Shown one piece after another: positions 31,018 to 39,713 of a stretch of 48,229 bases of DNA. The DNA lies in NCBI GenBank assembly GCA_035550735.1, contig DASZOM010000050.1, positions 1-48,229 of the forward strand, given 5' to 3'. The notes beneath the pieces were generated by a model that was not told the DNA's origin, did not search any database, and saw only the letters and a list, made by a program, of their open reading frames with translations. The translations under genes were made by a program, and so were the position numbers. This DNA is from JANQRA01 sp035550735. GTDB taxonomy: Bacteria > Actinomycetota > Acidimicrobiia > Spongiisociales > ZC4RG35. Numbering within the stretch: position 1 is the first letter of the stretch; each line of letters opens with the position of its first letter.

Positions 31018-31452
31018 ATGGAGCGAATCGGTCAATCCATCAGGGTGACGGTCGGAGAAGAGCCCATCGACTCGGCCGCCCTGCTCGCCGAGGTCGCCCG
31101 GCCCGACTCCGGGGCGACCGTGCTCTTCCTGGGGACCGTGCGGGACCACTCCGAGGGGAAGACCGGGGTGACCCATCTCGACTACGAGGTCTACACCGAG
31201 CAAGTCGAGCGCAAGATCATCGAGATCGTCGAGGAGGCGACCGAGCAGTGGCCGCTTCTCGCCGCGGTGGTGGAGCATCGCTCCGGCCGGGTCGACCTGG
31301 GAGAAGCCTCGGTGGCGGTTGCGGTGTCGTCAGCCCACCGCGACGACGCCTTCGCCGCCGCCCGCCACATCATCGACGAGCTGAAACAGCGCGCCCCCAT
31401 CTGGAAGAAGGAGTTCTGGCCCGGGGGCTCCGAATGGAGCCGGGGCAGCTAG
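31018..31452 (+). CDS. moaE: Molybdopterin synthase catalytic subunit MoaE
   Basis: A 144-residue protein matching MoaE end to end: DSGATVLFLGTVRDHSEGK (start of the catalytic core), LDYEVYTEQVERKIIEI, VVEHRSGRVDLGEASVAVAVSSAHR and the closing QRAPIWKKEFWPGGSEW with the catalytic lysines. MoaE transfers sulphur from MoaD to form the dithiolene of molybdopterin. MoaD is not next to it. The start at MERIGQSIRV is preferred to an in-frame start three codons earlier. Confidence 0.93.
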   Translation: MERIGQSIRVTVGEEPIDSAALLAEVARPDSGATVLFLGTVRDHSEGKTGVTHLDYEVYTEQVERKIIEIVEEATEQWPLLAAVVEHRSGRVDLGEASVAVAVSSAHRDDAFAAARHIIDELKQRAPIWKKEFWPGGSEWSRGS

Positions 31453-31461
31453 ACACCAGCA

Positions 31462-31476
31462 GCGAACCCCGGGTTC
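31462..31476. repeat. Family C palindrome, short copy
   Basis: GCGAACCCCGGGTTC differs by one base from an arm of the hairpin at 38149-38208 (GCGAACCCAGGGTTC). It sits ten bases past the moaE stop, in the 214-base gap before the acyl-CoA synthetase gene. Confidence 0.4.
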
Positions 31477-31586
31477 CTCGAGCCATATACGGCGCAATTC
31501 AGCTCAGCTTCGCCCGGGTCCCACTTTCTCGATGCGGTTCGGCCCGAATCCGGGACTGGCTACCTGAGGTAAGCGGTGCAAACAAA

Positions 31587-31604
31587 CGCTCAAATTTCTG
31601 AGCG
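31587..31604. promoter_or_regulatory. Inverted repeat ahead of the acyl-CoA synthetase gene
   Basis: CGCTCA (31587-31592) and TGAGCG (31599-31604) with a six-base AT-rich spacer form an 18-base dyad, the size of a TetR- or FadR-type operator. It is about 60 bases before the start of the fadD-like gene. No regulator gene is next to it, so this is suggestive only. Confidence 0.4.
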
Positions 31605-31666
31605 ATCGCCGGCACGGCCTATGACGCTTCTCTAGGCTCCGCAAGCCCCGTGAGGAAGGACAACCT

Positions 31667-33565
31667 ATGACGACCCTGGTCGAACGTCGTTCGGCGCCCG
31701 GTTCGGACATCGGGTTCAAGACAGCCGCGGCCATGGTGCGGGATTGGGCCGAGAAGATGCCCGATGCCGTGGCGATGCGGGAGAAGGAATTCGGGATCTG
31801 GCAGGAGATCACCTGGGCCCGCTACTGGGACCTCGTCCTCGACGCAGCACACGGTCTTCTCGCCCTCGGTGTCGAGGTCGGTGACCGGGTCTCCATCCAG
31901 TCCGAGGACCGTCCGGAATGGGTGATCCTCGACATGGCCACCATCGCCGTGCGCGGGATCACGGTCGGCCTGTATCCCACCAACCCCGCTTCCGAGGTGC
32001 AGTACCTCCTCTCCGACTCCGGAGCGGAGATCCATCTCGCCGAGGATCAGGAGCAGGCGGAGAAGGTCATGGAGGTGATCGACACCCTGCCCGGGCTCCG
32101 CAAGATCGTCCACGCCGAGCCGCGGGGCTTCCGGAGATGGCGCGACGACGATCGCTTCATCTTCTGGGACGACTTCCTCGAGCTGGGCCGCTATCACCGA
32201 GCCGAGCATCCGGATGCGGTCGAGCGCCGCATGGCCGAAGCCGAAGGCGACGACGTGATCACCCTGGTCTACACCTCGGGGACCACCGGGCCGCCCAAGG
32301 GCGCGATGTTGACCAACGACAACTTCGCCTTCTGCATCGACAAGGTCATCAACGAGGAGGGACGTCTCGGAGGCGGCGGCCTCTTCGGCGGTGATTCGCG
32401 CCCGGTGGGAAGCGACGACATCGTCCTCACCTATCTGCCGCTGTGTCACGTAGCCGAGCGGATCTTCTCGACCTGGACTTCGGTGTGCAGCGGCTGCTCG
32501 CTCAACTTCGCCGAGTCGATCGACACGGTCCAGCAGAACCTGCGTGAGATCCAGCCGACGATCTTCTTCGCCGTTCCTCGGATATGGGAGAAGATCCACG
32601 CCGGCATCATCATCAAGGGCCGCGACGCCACCTTCTTCAAGCGTCTCTGGTTCCGCTTGGGGATGAAGCTGGCGAGCGTCATCGGGCGAAAGCGGGTCGA
32701 GAACGACGGCACCCACACGCCGCTGTCGGCGCTCCTGTACGCGATCGGCTATCCGATCGTGTTCCGGTCGCTCAAAGAGCGAATCGGACTGCGCCGTGCC
32801 CGCTATGCGGCCACCGGCGCTGCCCCGATCGCCCCCGAGGTGATCCGGGACTTCCTCGGCATGGGCATCCCGCTCTACGAGCTGTACGGGATGACCGAGA
32901 ACTCGGCGATCGCCACCACCAACTTCCCGGGCCGGAACAAGGTGGGGACCGTGGGCGAGCCCTATAGCGGCATCGGGTTCCGCATCGACGAGGAGACCGG
33001 GGAGATCCAGACCAAGCACGCCGGGGTGTTCCTCGGCTACTGGAACAAGCGGGAGAAGACCGCCGAGGCCTTCACCGAGGACGGATGGCTGCGCACGGGT
33101 GACGTCGGCGAGTGGGTGGATGGCACCCACGTCCGGATCGTCGACCGGATGAAGGACATCATCATCACCTCGGGCGGCAAGAACATCTCGCCCTCCGAGA
33201 TCGAGAACAGCCTCAAGACCTCGCCCTTCGTCAAGGAGGCGATGGTCGTCGGTGACAGGCGGAAGTTCCTCAGCGCGCTCATCGCCATCGAGATGGACGT
33301 CGTCGGCGACTGGGCGACCCGACGGGGCATCCCCTACACGACCTACCGGGACCTGTCCGAGAAGCCCGAGGTGATCGAGCTGATCCAGGGAGTCGTCGAC
33401 GAGACCAACAAGAAGTTCGCCTCCGTGGAGCAGATCAAGAAGTTCAGGATGATCCCGAAGGAGCTGGATCACGAGGACGGGGAGCTGACCGCCACCCAGA
33501 AGCTGAAGCGGTCGGCGATGTCAGAGATGTTTGGGGTACTGATCGAGGACATGTATCGGTCGTGA
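31667..33565 (+). CDS. Long-chain acyl-CoA synthetase (AMP-forming)
   Basis: This 632-residue ligase activates a carboxylic acid to its CoA ester through an acyl-adenylate. Motifs: LVYTSGTTGPPKGAMLTN (ATP/AMP loop, about residues 198-216), YELYGMTENSA (acyl-binding/A5) and GDVGEWVDGTHVRIVDRMKDIIITSGGKNISP (hinge and A8/A10 region). A Shine-Dalgarno GGAAGG precedes its ATG. It overlaps the livH-like permease gene by four bases (GTGA), so it heads the importer operon; imported acids may be activated at once. The substrate class is inferred. Confidence 0.9.
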   Translation: MTTLVERRSAPGSDIGFKTAAAMVRDWAEKMPDAVAMREKEFGIWQEITWARYWDLVLDAAHGLLALGVEVGDRVSIQSEDRPEWVILDMATIAVRGITVGLYPTNPASEVQYLLSDSGAEIHLAEDQEQAEKVMEVIDTLPGLRKIVHAEPRGFRRWRDDDRFIFWDDFLELGRYHRAEHPDAVERRMAEAEGDDVITLVYTSGTTGPPKGAMLTNDNFAFCIDKVINEEGRLGGGGLFGGDSRPVGSDDIVLTYLPLCHVAERIFSTWTSVCSGCSLNFAESIDTVQQNLREIQPTIFFAVPRIWEKIHAGIIIKGRDATFFKRLWFRLGMKLASVIGRKRVENDGTHTPLSALLYAIGYPIVFRSLKERIGLRRARYAATGAAPIAPEVIRDFLGMGIPLYELYGMTENSAIATTNFPGRNKVGTVGEPYSGIGFRIDEETGEIQTKHAGVFLGYWNKREKTAEAFTEDGWLRTGDVGEWVDGTHVRIVDRMKDIIITSGGKNISPSEIENSLKTSPFVKEAMVVGDRRKFLSALIAIEMDVVGDWATRRGIPYTTYRDLSEKPEVIELIQGVVDETNKKFASVEQIKKFRMIPKELDHEDGELTATQKLKRSAMSEMFGVLIEDMYRS

Positions 33566-34539
33566 CCGCGGGCATGATCGTTCTCGCCCAAGAGGCGACC
33601 GTTGGTGGGAACGCCCTCGCCAAGATGGTGGTCGAAGGCCTCGCACTCGGCACGATCTACGCCCTGCTCGCGGTGGGTTTCGTCATCATCTTCAAGGCCA
33701 CCCAGGTGCTCAACTTCGCCCACGGGGCGCTGGCGGCGGTGGGTGCCTTCCTGGTCGCCGGCTTTGCCACCGTCTGGGACGTCCCCGGCCGGTGGATGCC
33801 GAACGCTCCCGCCTGGGTGAGCTGGGCCGGCTCGGTGATCCTCGCCATCATCGCCATGGGTCTGATCGGGATGGCGCTGGAGCGGGTGTTCCTCCGCCCC
33901 ATGGTCGGCGAGGAGCTGTTCGCCATCGCCATCGTCACCCTGGGCCTCGACATCGCGATCCGCAACGTCACCAACGACTTCATCGGCCAGTTCCCCCGTC
34001 CCATGGGCGCACCTTTCGGGACCAGCATCTTCGACCTCGGCTGGGTGCGCATCGCCCACAGCGAGGTGCTTCAGTTCGTGGTCGCCCTGGTGGCGGTGGG
34101 GGCGATCACCATGTTCTTCCGCTCGCGGCTCGGGGTGGCGATGCGGGCGACGGCCTTCGACCAGGAGGCGGCACGTGCCCAGGGGATCAACGTGGGGCGG
34201 GTCTTCTCGGTGTCGTGGGGGATCGGGGCCGCCCTGGCGGCGGCCGCCGGCATCTTCATCTCGATGTTCCCGCGGCGGCCATCCGGGGTCGACCAGGCCA
34301 CCGCCTTCTTCGCCTTCAAAGCCTTCCCGGCGATCATCGTGGGCGGGCTCGACTCGGTGGTCGGTGCCATCGTCGGCGGGCTGCTCGTGGGCTTCGCCGA
34401 GTCGGCAGCGAGCACCTATCTGACCTTCGACTTCCTCGGCACCGGGTTCGCCGGCATCGTCCCCTATCTGCTGATGCTCATCGTCCTCATCGTCAGGCCG
34501 TACGGCCTCTTCGGCACCGAGGAGATCAGACGGGTATGA
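33562..34539 (+). CDS. livH: Branched-chain-type ABC transporter permease (LivH)
   Basis: This 325-residue inner-membrane permease has about eight or nine helices and the family motif set: FVIIFKATQVLNFAHGALAAVGAF near the start, LERVFLRPMVGEELFAIAIVTLG, and AFFAFKAFPAIIVGGLDSVVGAIVGG (the cytoplasmic EAA-like loop). It partners the LivM permease 50 bases downstream. The GTG start lies in the preceding gene's stop, giving strict coupling to the acyl-CoA synthetase. Confidence 0.9.
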   Translation: MTAGMIVLAQEATVGGNALAKMVVEGLALGTIYALLAVGFVIIFKATQVLNFAHGALAAVGAFLVAGFATVWDVPGRWMPNAPAWVSWAGSVILAIIAMGLIGMALERVFLRPMVGEELFAIAIVTLGLDIAIRNVTNDFIGQFPRPMGAPFGTSIFDLGWVRIAHSEVLQFVVALVAVGAITMFFRSRLGVAMRATAFDQEAARAQGINVGRVFSVSWGIGAALAAAAGIFISMFPRRPSGVDQATAFFAFKAFPAIIVGGLDSVVGAIVGGLLVGFAESAASTYLTFDFLGTGFAGIVPYLLMLIVLIVRPYGLFGTEEIRRV

Positions 34540-34588
34540 CACGACGCGTCCGCATTCGGGAAGGGGCCTGCTGGTGAGGGGCAGGCCG

Positions 34589-35806
34589 ATGCTTCACACC
34601 AGGTACGAGAGCGACCAGGCCCTGATGAACACCTGGACCAAAAAGGTCATGCTGACCCTCCTCCTCGTGTTGCTCGCCCTGGTGCCGTTGGGGGTCATCC
34701 CCGGGTTCTCCTTCCTCGCCCAGGACGAGTGGCTCCGCCTGCTGGCAACCGTCGCCATCTTCGTGATCGGCGCTCTCGGCCTGAACATCCTCACCGGTCT
34801 CGCCGGCCAGGTCTCGCTGGGCCATGCCTTCTTCATGGGGATCGGCGCCTACACGGCCGCCTGGCTGGGCTCGCCACCCGGTCCGCACTTCGGGTTGGGG
34901 CTTCCCATCTGGATCTGGCTGCCCGCGGCCGGGATAGTCGCCGCCCTCGTCGGGATCGCCGTCGGCCCCACTGCAGTCCGGGTGCGTGGCCTCTATCTCG
35001 CCTTCGTCACTCTCGGGCTCGTCTTCGTCGGTGAGTACGTGTTCCGCAACTGGACCTCGCTCACCGGGGGCTCCCAGGCGGGACGTACCTTCCCCGCCCT
35101 CGAGCTGAAGTTGTGGCGCGAAGAGGACCCGATCATCAGCTTTGCCGGCGGTGGCCCGTGGTTCGGCCTGGACCTGGCTTCCGAGGCCAAGACCTACTAC
35201 TTCATGGTGCTGCTCGCCATCGTCTTCGTTGTGATGGCCAAGAACGTGCAGCGAACCAGGATCGGCAGGGCTTTCCAGTCGATCCGGGACCGGGACATCG
35301 CCGCCGAGATCATGGGTGTCGACGAATTCCGCTACAAGCTGGTGGCGTTCGGCATCTCGTCGTTCTACGCGGGCATCTCGGGCGCGCTGTTCGCCGTGTT
35401 CGTGAGCCGGATGATCCCCGAGCAGTGGAATCTCTTCCTGTCGGTGCAGTTCATCGCCATCGTCCTCATCGGTGGCGCGGGTGTGGTCACCGGCACGATT
35501 CTCGGGTCGATCTTCGTGATCGTCCTTCCCCGGCTGGTGATCGACTTCACCAGCTGGCTCGCCGACGTGGTCCAGGGAGAGGGCTTCCTCGCTGCCTTCG
35601 CCGACCTGTTCATCTCCACCGGTGTCGGTGACTTCGGGCTGGTGAACACCCAGGCCGGAGTGGCCCCCGGGTTATCCATCGCACAGCTCAACCAGGTCCT
35701 ATACGGTTTGCTGATCATCGCCTTCTTGATCTTCGAGCCGCTGGGTCTGTACGGGATCTGGCTGCGAATACGCAACTATTGGAAGGGTTGGCCGTTCACC
35801 TATTGA
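34589..35806 (+). CDS. livM: Branched-chain-type ABC transporter permease (LivM)
   Basis: A permease of 405 residues from ATG 34589, chosen because GAGGGG lies eight bases upstream; a GTG at 34574 would add five residues. It shows ALGLNILTGLAGQVSLGHAFFMGIGAYTAAW in the first helices, TRIGRAFQSIRDRDIAAEIMGVDEFRYKL in the loop, and QFIAIVLIGGAGVVTGTILGSIFV. It forms the channel with LivH. An insertion of about 60 residues between helices (WTSLTGGSQAGRTFPALELKL) is longer than in E. coli LivM. Confidence 0.88.
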   Translation: MLHTRYESDQALMNTWTKKVMLTLLLVLLALVPLGVIPGFSFLAQDEWLRLLATVAIFVIGALGLNILTGLAGQVSLGHAFFMGIGAYTAAWLGSPPGPHFGLGLPIWIWLPAAGIVAALVGIAVGPTAVRVRGLYLAFVTLGLVFVGEYVFRNWTSLTGGSQAGRTFPALELKLWREEDPIISFAGGGPWFGLDLASEAKTYYFMVLLAIVFVVMAKNVQRTRIGRAFQSIRDRDIAAEIMGVDEFRYKLVAFGISSFYAGISGALFAVFVSRMIPEQWNLFLSVQFIAIVLIGGAGVVTGTILGSIFVIVLPRLVIDFTSWLADVVQGEGFLAAFADLFISTGVGDFGLVNTQAGVAPGLSIAQLNQVLYGLLIIAFLIFEPLGLYGIWLRIRNYWKGWPFTY

Positions 35807-35862
35807 GCGGTCCGACGAGGGGGTGGCTGTCCCGCCCCCGAACCAGAGGAGGAAGGAAACAA

Positions 35863-37248
35863 ATGAGGATCAAGCCCAAGTGGTTGGCGATCCTTCTGGC
35901 GTTGGGAATGCTCCTCGCCGCCTGTAGCCCCAGTGGCGAGGGTGGCGACGACACCACGACGACCGGAGGGGGCACCGATACCACGCAGCCGTCGACCGAC
36001 ACCACGGAGGCGCCGACCGACACCACCGGTGGTGGTGGAGGCGACATCGCCACCGACATCGGTGTCGACACCGAGGCGGGGACCATAACCCTCGGCTTGC
36101 TGTCGGACCTCTCCGGCCCGTTCAGCTCGCTGGTCCAGGTGATCGTGACCGGTCACGAGGTCTACTGGGAGAACGTCAACGCCAACGGTGGCATCGGTGG
36201 CATGACGGTCGAGCTCGAGACCGTCGACACCGCGTACGACGTGCCCACGCATGTCCAGCGGTACGAGGAGCTCAAGGACGAGGTGGTGGCCTTCGCACAC
36301 TCGACCGGCTCGCCGCACACGGTTGCCATCAACCCCCAGCTTCAGAGTGACGGGATCCTCGCAATCCCGCTCACCTGGTACTCGGGGTGGTCCGACACCG
36401 CGATCAACGCCAACCTGATGCACCACGGGGTGCCCTACTGCCTGGAGTCGATGAACGTCATCGGCTATTTGGCGGAGAACCAGGACATCTCGACGATCGC
36501 CATCGCCTCGATGGCCGGCGACTATGGCCTCGACTCCCACGCCGGGGCGCGCCTCGCCGCCGAGGCGGCCGGTCTGGAGATCGTCTACGAAGGCGAGGGT
36601 GCCATCAACGTGGCTGACGAGGCGACTCTCACCGAGGTTGCGAACGACATCGTTGCGTCCGGCGCAGACCTGGTCTACGTCACGACGACCCCGACGGCGT
36701 TCTCGTCGATCTTCGGCCAGGCACTCGCCGGCGGCTTCCAGGCGATCTGGTCCGGAGCGGGCCCGAGCTACAACCCGGCCTTCATCGCCCCGGACTCGCC
36801 CATCAAGGACGCCATCGCGGCCTCGACGTTCTGGTCGAGCTACTACTCGCTGTGGGGTCAGGACGAAACCGCCGATGCGGTGCAACTCCTCACCGACGGT
36901 GGTGTCACCCAGCCGGTGTCGGCCTACATGGAGGGCTTCGTCGAGGCCCAGATCATGCATGCCGCGCTGCAGGCGGCGTACGACGCCGGTGACATGACCC
37001 AGGCGGGCGTGCTCGCCGCGGCGAAGACTCTCGAGAACGTGACCTTTGACGGGTTGGGCCCCGACGAGAGCTACGTCGGAGAGTCCAACGAGCAGGTGCA
37101 GCGGGCATCCGCGACCATCTGGCAGCCGGATCCCGAAGGTCTCGCCTCTGGCGAGAACGCCGGGGAGTCGGTGCTGGAGACGAACTACACGTCCTCGATC
37201 GCCGAGGCCTACGAGTTCACGACGGCCTGTTACCAGTTGGAAGGCTGA
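35863..37248 (+). CDS. Substrate-binding lipoprotein of the branched-chain-type ABC importer
   Basis: A 461-residue lipoprotein with lipobox LLAAC (Cys near residue 21), a Thr/Gly-rich linker to about residue 65 and a type I periplasmic-binding fold: TITLGLLSDLSGPFSSL, NGGIGGMTVELETVDTAYD and, at the end, LASGENAGESVLETNYT. The ATG at 35863 follows GGAGGAAGG. It captures the substrate outside the membrane for LivHM. A strong terminator-like hairpin follows, which would let this gene be expressed above the downstream ATPases. Confidence 0.88.
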   Translation: MRIKPKWLAILLALGMLLAACSPSGEGGDDTTTTGGGTDTTQPSTDTTEAPTDTTGGGGGDIATDIGVDTEAGTITLGLLSDLSGPFSSLVQVIVTGHEVYWENVNANGGIGGMTVELETVDTAYDVPTHVQRYEELKDEVVAFAHSTGSPHTVAINPQLQSDGILAIPLTWYSGWSDTAINANLMHHGVPYCLESMNVIGYLAENQDISTIAIASMAGDYGLDSHAGARLAAEAAGLEIVYEGEGAINVADEATLTEVANDIVASGADLVYVTTTPTAFSSIFGQALAGGFQAIWSGAGPSYNPAFIAPDSPIKDAIAASTFWSSYYSLWGQDETADAVQLLTDGGVTQPVSAYMEGFVEAQIMHAALQAAYDAGDMTQAGVLAAAKTLENVTFDGLGPDESYVGESNEQVQRASATIWQPDPEGLASGENAGESVLETNYTSSIAEAYEFTTACYQLEG

Positions 37249-37253
37249 ATGTT

Positions 37254-37279
37254 CGGTGTGGGGCTTCGGCCCCACACCG
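37254..37279 (+). terminator. UUCG-tetraloop terminator hairpin after the binding-protein gene
   Basis: An 11-bp GC-rich stem, CGGTGTGGGGC and its complement, closes a TTCG loop (37265-37268), followed by TTCTG. It starts six bases after the binding-protein stop. Such hairpins commonly end or stabilise the binding-protein message, giving it an excess over the ATPases. It merges with the Family B palindrome at 37279. Confidence 0.8.
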
Positions 37280-37328
37280 TTCTGTGAGTGCTTGTGCACC
37301 TGGTGTGTGCAGGAACACTCACAGAACG
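37279..37328. repeat. Family B palindrome, copy 2
   Basis: Outer perfect arms CGTTCTGTGAGTG (37279-37291) and complement (37316-37328) enclose an imperfect inner stem. It corresponds to copy 1 at 21852-21898 with scattered changes. It lies directly after the UUCG terminator, between the binding-protein and ATPase genes. Confidence 0.8.
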
Positions 37329-37348
37329 GAGAAAGGACCGAACCCGAC

Positions 37349-38140
37349 GTGCTGAGTGTCGAGAACCTCGAGGTCGTCTACGACGATGTCGTCCTGGTGC
37401 TCCGAGGCATCTCGCTCGACGTCGGGGACGGCCAGATCGTCGCCCTGCTCGGCGCCAATGGCGCCGGCAAGACGACCACGCTCCGGGCCATCACCGGTCT
37501 GCTCGAGATCCACGAGGGTGAGATCACCAAGGGGGAGATCGAGTTCGACGGTCACGACGTCACCGACCTCGACCCGGCACGCCGGGTCGCACTGGGGATC
37601 TCCCAGGTCATGGAGGGCCGGCGGATCTTCGCCGAGATGGACGTCGACGACAATCTCCGCGCCGGGGCCTATGTCAATCGGAACTCCGAGCGGGTCCACG
37701 ACGCTCACGAGAGGGTGATGACCTTGTTCCCCCGTCTCGCCCAGCGGCGATCATCCGTAGCCGGGTATCTCTCCGGAGGAGAGCAGCAGATGCTCGCCAT
37801 CGGCCGCGCCCTAATGCAAGACCCCAAGCTGCTGATCCTCGACGAGCCCTCCCTGGGCCTGGCCCCGCTGCTCGTCCAGGAGGTCCGGGACATCATCGTC
37901 GAGATCAACCAACAGGGGACTTCGGTGCTGCTGATCGAGCAGAACGCCAACATGGCGCTGTCCATCGCGCACCACGGCTACATCATGGAGACCGGGAAGA
38001 TGGTGATGGACGGGTCGCCCGAGAAGCTGCTCAAGGACGAGGACGTCAAGGAGTTCTACCTGGGTCTCCATGCCACCGGCGAGGCCAAGTCGTTCCGTGA
38101 CGTCAAGCACTACAAGAGACGGAAGCGGTGGCTGTCGTGA
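37349..38140 (+). CDS. livF: Branched-chain-type ABC transporter ATP-binding protein (LivF)
   Basis: A 263-residue ATPase from GTG 37349 (VLSVENLEVVYDDV); the frame upstream is shadow of the binding-protein gene. Walker A is GANGAGKTTT, the signature is YLSGGEQQMLAIGRAL and Walker B is LLILDEPSLGLAP, with the switch His absent as is usual in LivF (LLIEQNANMAL). The C-terminal tail after YLGLHATGE is longer than in LivF and basic. It pairs with the LivG-type ATPase 91 bases on. Confidence 0.9.
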   Translation: MLSVENLEVVYDDVVLVLRGISLDVGDGQIVALLGANGAGKTTTLRAITGLLEIHEGEITKGEIEFDGHDVTDLDPARRVALGISQVMEGRRIFAEMDVDDNLRAGAYVNRNSERVHDAHERVMTLFPRLAQRRSSVAGYLSGGEQQMLAIGRALMQDPKLLILDEPSLGLAPLLVQEVRDIIVEINQQGTSVLLIEQNANMALSIAHHGYIMETGKMVMDGSPEKLLKDEDVKEFYLGLHATGEAKSFRDVKHYKRRKRWLS

Positions 38141-38148
38141 GAGCCCGC

Positions 38149-38208
38149 AACGCGCAACCCAGGGTTCTGAGCGTCGCTCAGCGACGCTCAGAACCCTGGG
38201 TTCGCGTT
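38149..38208. repeat. Family C palindrome, full copy (60-bp hairpin)
   Basis: Two near-perfect arms of about 29 bases (38149-38178 and 38180-38208), with one bulged C on the left, contain AACCCAGGGTTCTGAGCGTC and its complement around a single-base centre. It lies between two genes of one operon that run in the same direction, without a U-tract, so it is more likely a processing or cruciform element than a simple terminator. Related fragments are at 12-28 and 31462-31476. Confidence 0.85.
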
Positions 38209-38231
38209 GGCACCACCGGAGGCGGTGGCTC

Positions 38232-39059
38232 ATGAGCGGCAAGCTCCTTCATCGGCGGGCGGAGCGCTACGGCCCCGAGGAGTACGACCACCTCCTCGAG
38301 GTGCGGGACGTGCATCTCTCCTTCAAGGGGGTCAAGGCGATCGACGGCGTCTCGTTCCACGTCGACGACGGGGAGCTGTTCGCCATCATCGGCCCCAACG
38401 GCGCCGGCAAGACGTCGCTGTTCAACGTCATCAACCAGGTGTACCGGCCCCAGCAGGGTGAGGTCCTCTGGAAGGGCGAGTCGATGATGGAGCTCAAGCC
38501 CAATGAGACCGCGGAACGGGGGATCGCACGGACCTTCCAGAACATCGCCCTCTACCCGCACATGACGGTCCTCGAGAACATCCTCACCGGCCGTCACGTC
38601 AGGATGACCACACGCTGGCTGGCGGGCTCGCTGTGGGTGGGCAAGGCGAAGCGTGAGGAGATGGCCAACAGGGAGATCGTCGAGGGGATCATCGACTTCC
38701 TCGAGATCGAGCGATGGCGGAAGTACCCGGTCGGTCTGATCCCCTACGGAATCCAGAAGCGAGTCGAGCTGGGCCGTGCCCTGGCCATGGACCCCGAGCT
38801 GCTCATGCTCGACGAGCCGGTCGCCGGGATGAACCTCGAGGAGACCGAGGACATGGCCCGGTTCATCCTCGACGTCCAGGACGAGTTGGGGATCGCCATC
38901 ATCCTCGTCGAGCACGACATGGGCCTGGTGATGGACATCGCCGACCGGGTGATGGTGGTCGACTTCGGGGAGCAGATCGCCACCGGGCCGCCCGGGGAGG
39001 TCCAGCGGAACCCCAACGTGATCAAAGCGTATCTCGGCGAGGAGATCGAGACCGCCTGA
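38232..39059 (+). CDS. livG: Branched-chain-type ABC transporter ATP-binding protein (LivG)
   Basis: A 275-residue ATPase: Walker A GPNGAGKTSL, a family-type Q-loop region GIARTFQNIALYPHMTVLENIL, the LivG signature LIPYGIQKRVELGRAL and Walker B LLMLDEPVAGMN, with switch LVEHDMGLVM. It starts at ATG 38232 inside an open frame that begins in the previous gene. It is the last gene of the importer block and ends base-to-base with the convergent bioY stop. Confidence 0.9.
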   Translation: MSGKLLHRRAERYGPEEYDHLLEVRDVHLSFKGVKAIDGVSFHVDDGELFAIIGPNGAGKTSLFNVINQVYRPQQGEVLWKGESMMELKPNETAERGIARTFQNIALYPHMTVLENILTGRHVRMTTRWLAGSLWVGKAKREEMANREIVEGIIDFLEIERWRKYPVGLIPYGIQKRVELGRALAMDPELLMLDEPVAGMNLEETEDMARFILDVQDELGIAIILVEHDMGLVMDIADRVMVVDFGEQIATGPPGEVQRNPNVIKAYLGEEIETA

Positions 39060-39629
39060 TCAGCGCTCGCCGGCGAGCCGCCAAGCTCCGGGGAGGAGCA
39101 CACCGGCCGCCGCTGCCTTGATCAGATCCCCGAGCAGGAAGGGGACGACGCCACCCGCCACCGCTTCCTCGAGCGGCCATCCGGTCGCCAGCATCAGCCC
39201 GATGACGCCGGCCACGTAGACCACCACGGAGCCGACGATGAATGCGGTGAACATCGTGGCGAAGGTGCGGTCCTGACGGTGCTCGGCCATCCATCCCACG
39301 AGGGCCGCGGCGAGCACGAAGCCGACGAGATAGCCGCCGGTGGCCCCGCGGATGACCTCCATGCCAGCCTCACCGTCGGCGAAGACCGGCATGCCCAACG
39401 CCCCTACGGCCAGGTAGAGCAACTGACCGGCCGTCCCCAACCGCCATCCGAGGGCGGCGCCGGTGAGTAGGACGGCGAAGGTCTGGCCAGTGATCGGAAC
39501 CGGGGTGAAGGGGAGGGGTATGCGCCATTGTGCTGCCAGGGCGGTGAGCGCGGCGGCCGCCACCACCAGCACCAACGACATCGCCTTCGACTGAGGGAGG
39601 GCTCTCTGGCTGATCACTGCTGAGGTCAT
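39060..39629 (-). CDS. bioY: Biotin transporter BioY
   Basis: A 189-residue membrane protein with six hydrophobic segments and the BioY landmarks: WRIPLPFTPVPITGQTFAVLL near the start, GAALGWRLGTAGQLLYLAVGALGMPVF, and GATGGYLVGFVLAAALVGWM in the middle, with VPFLLGDLIKAAAAG near the end. It is the substrate-binding subunit of the biotin ECF importer. No EcfT or EcfA gene is adjacent, so it may work alone or with a shared module elsewhere. It is divergent from the Lon-like protease gene. Confidence 0.92.
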   Translation of the reverse strand: MTSAVISQRALPQSKAMSLVLVVAAAALTALAAQWRIPLPFTPVPITGQTFAVLLTGAALGWRLGTAGQLLYLAVGALGMPVFADGEAGMEVIRGATGGYLVGFVLAAALVGWMAEHRQDRTFATMFTAFIVGSVVVYVAGVIGLMLATGWPLEEAVAGGVVPFLLGDLIKAAAAGVLLPGAWRLAGER

Positions 39630-39713
39630 GACTTGCTCCTGGTCGCGAAGGGTCGAGTGAGGATAAGGGGTCTGACCCGTATCGTCGGGTCGTCGTTACC
39701 CTCGCATCGCCCG

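Noticed and set aside
39630..39713. Biotin-responsive operator or riboswitch upstream of bioY
   Set aside because: No clear dyad matching a BirA- or BioQ-type site and no conserved RNA structure could be made out in the 84-base gap.
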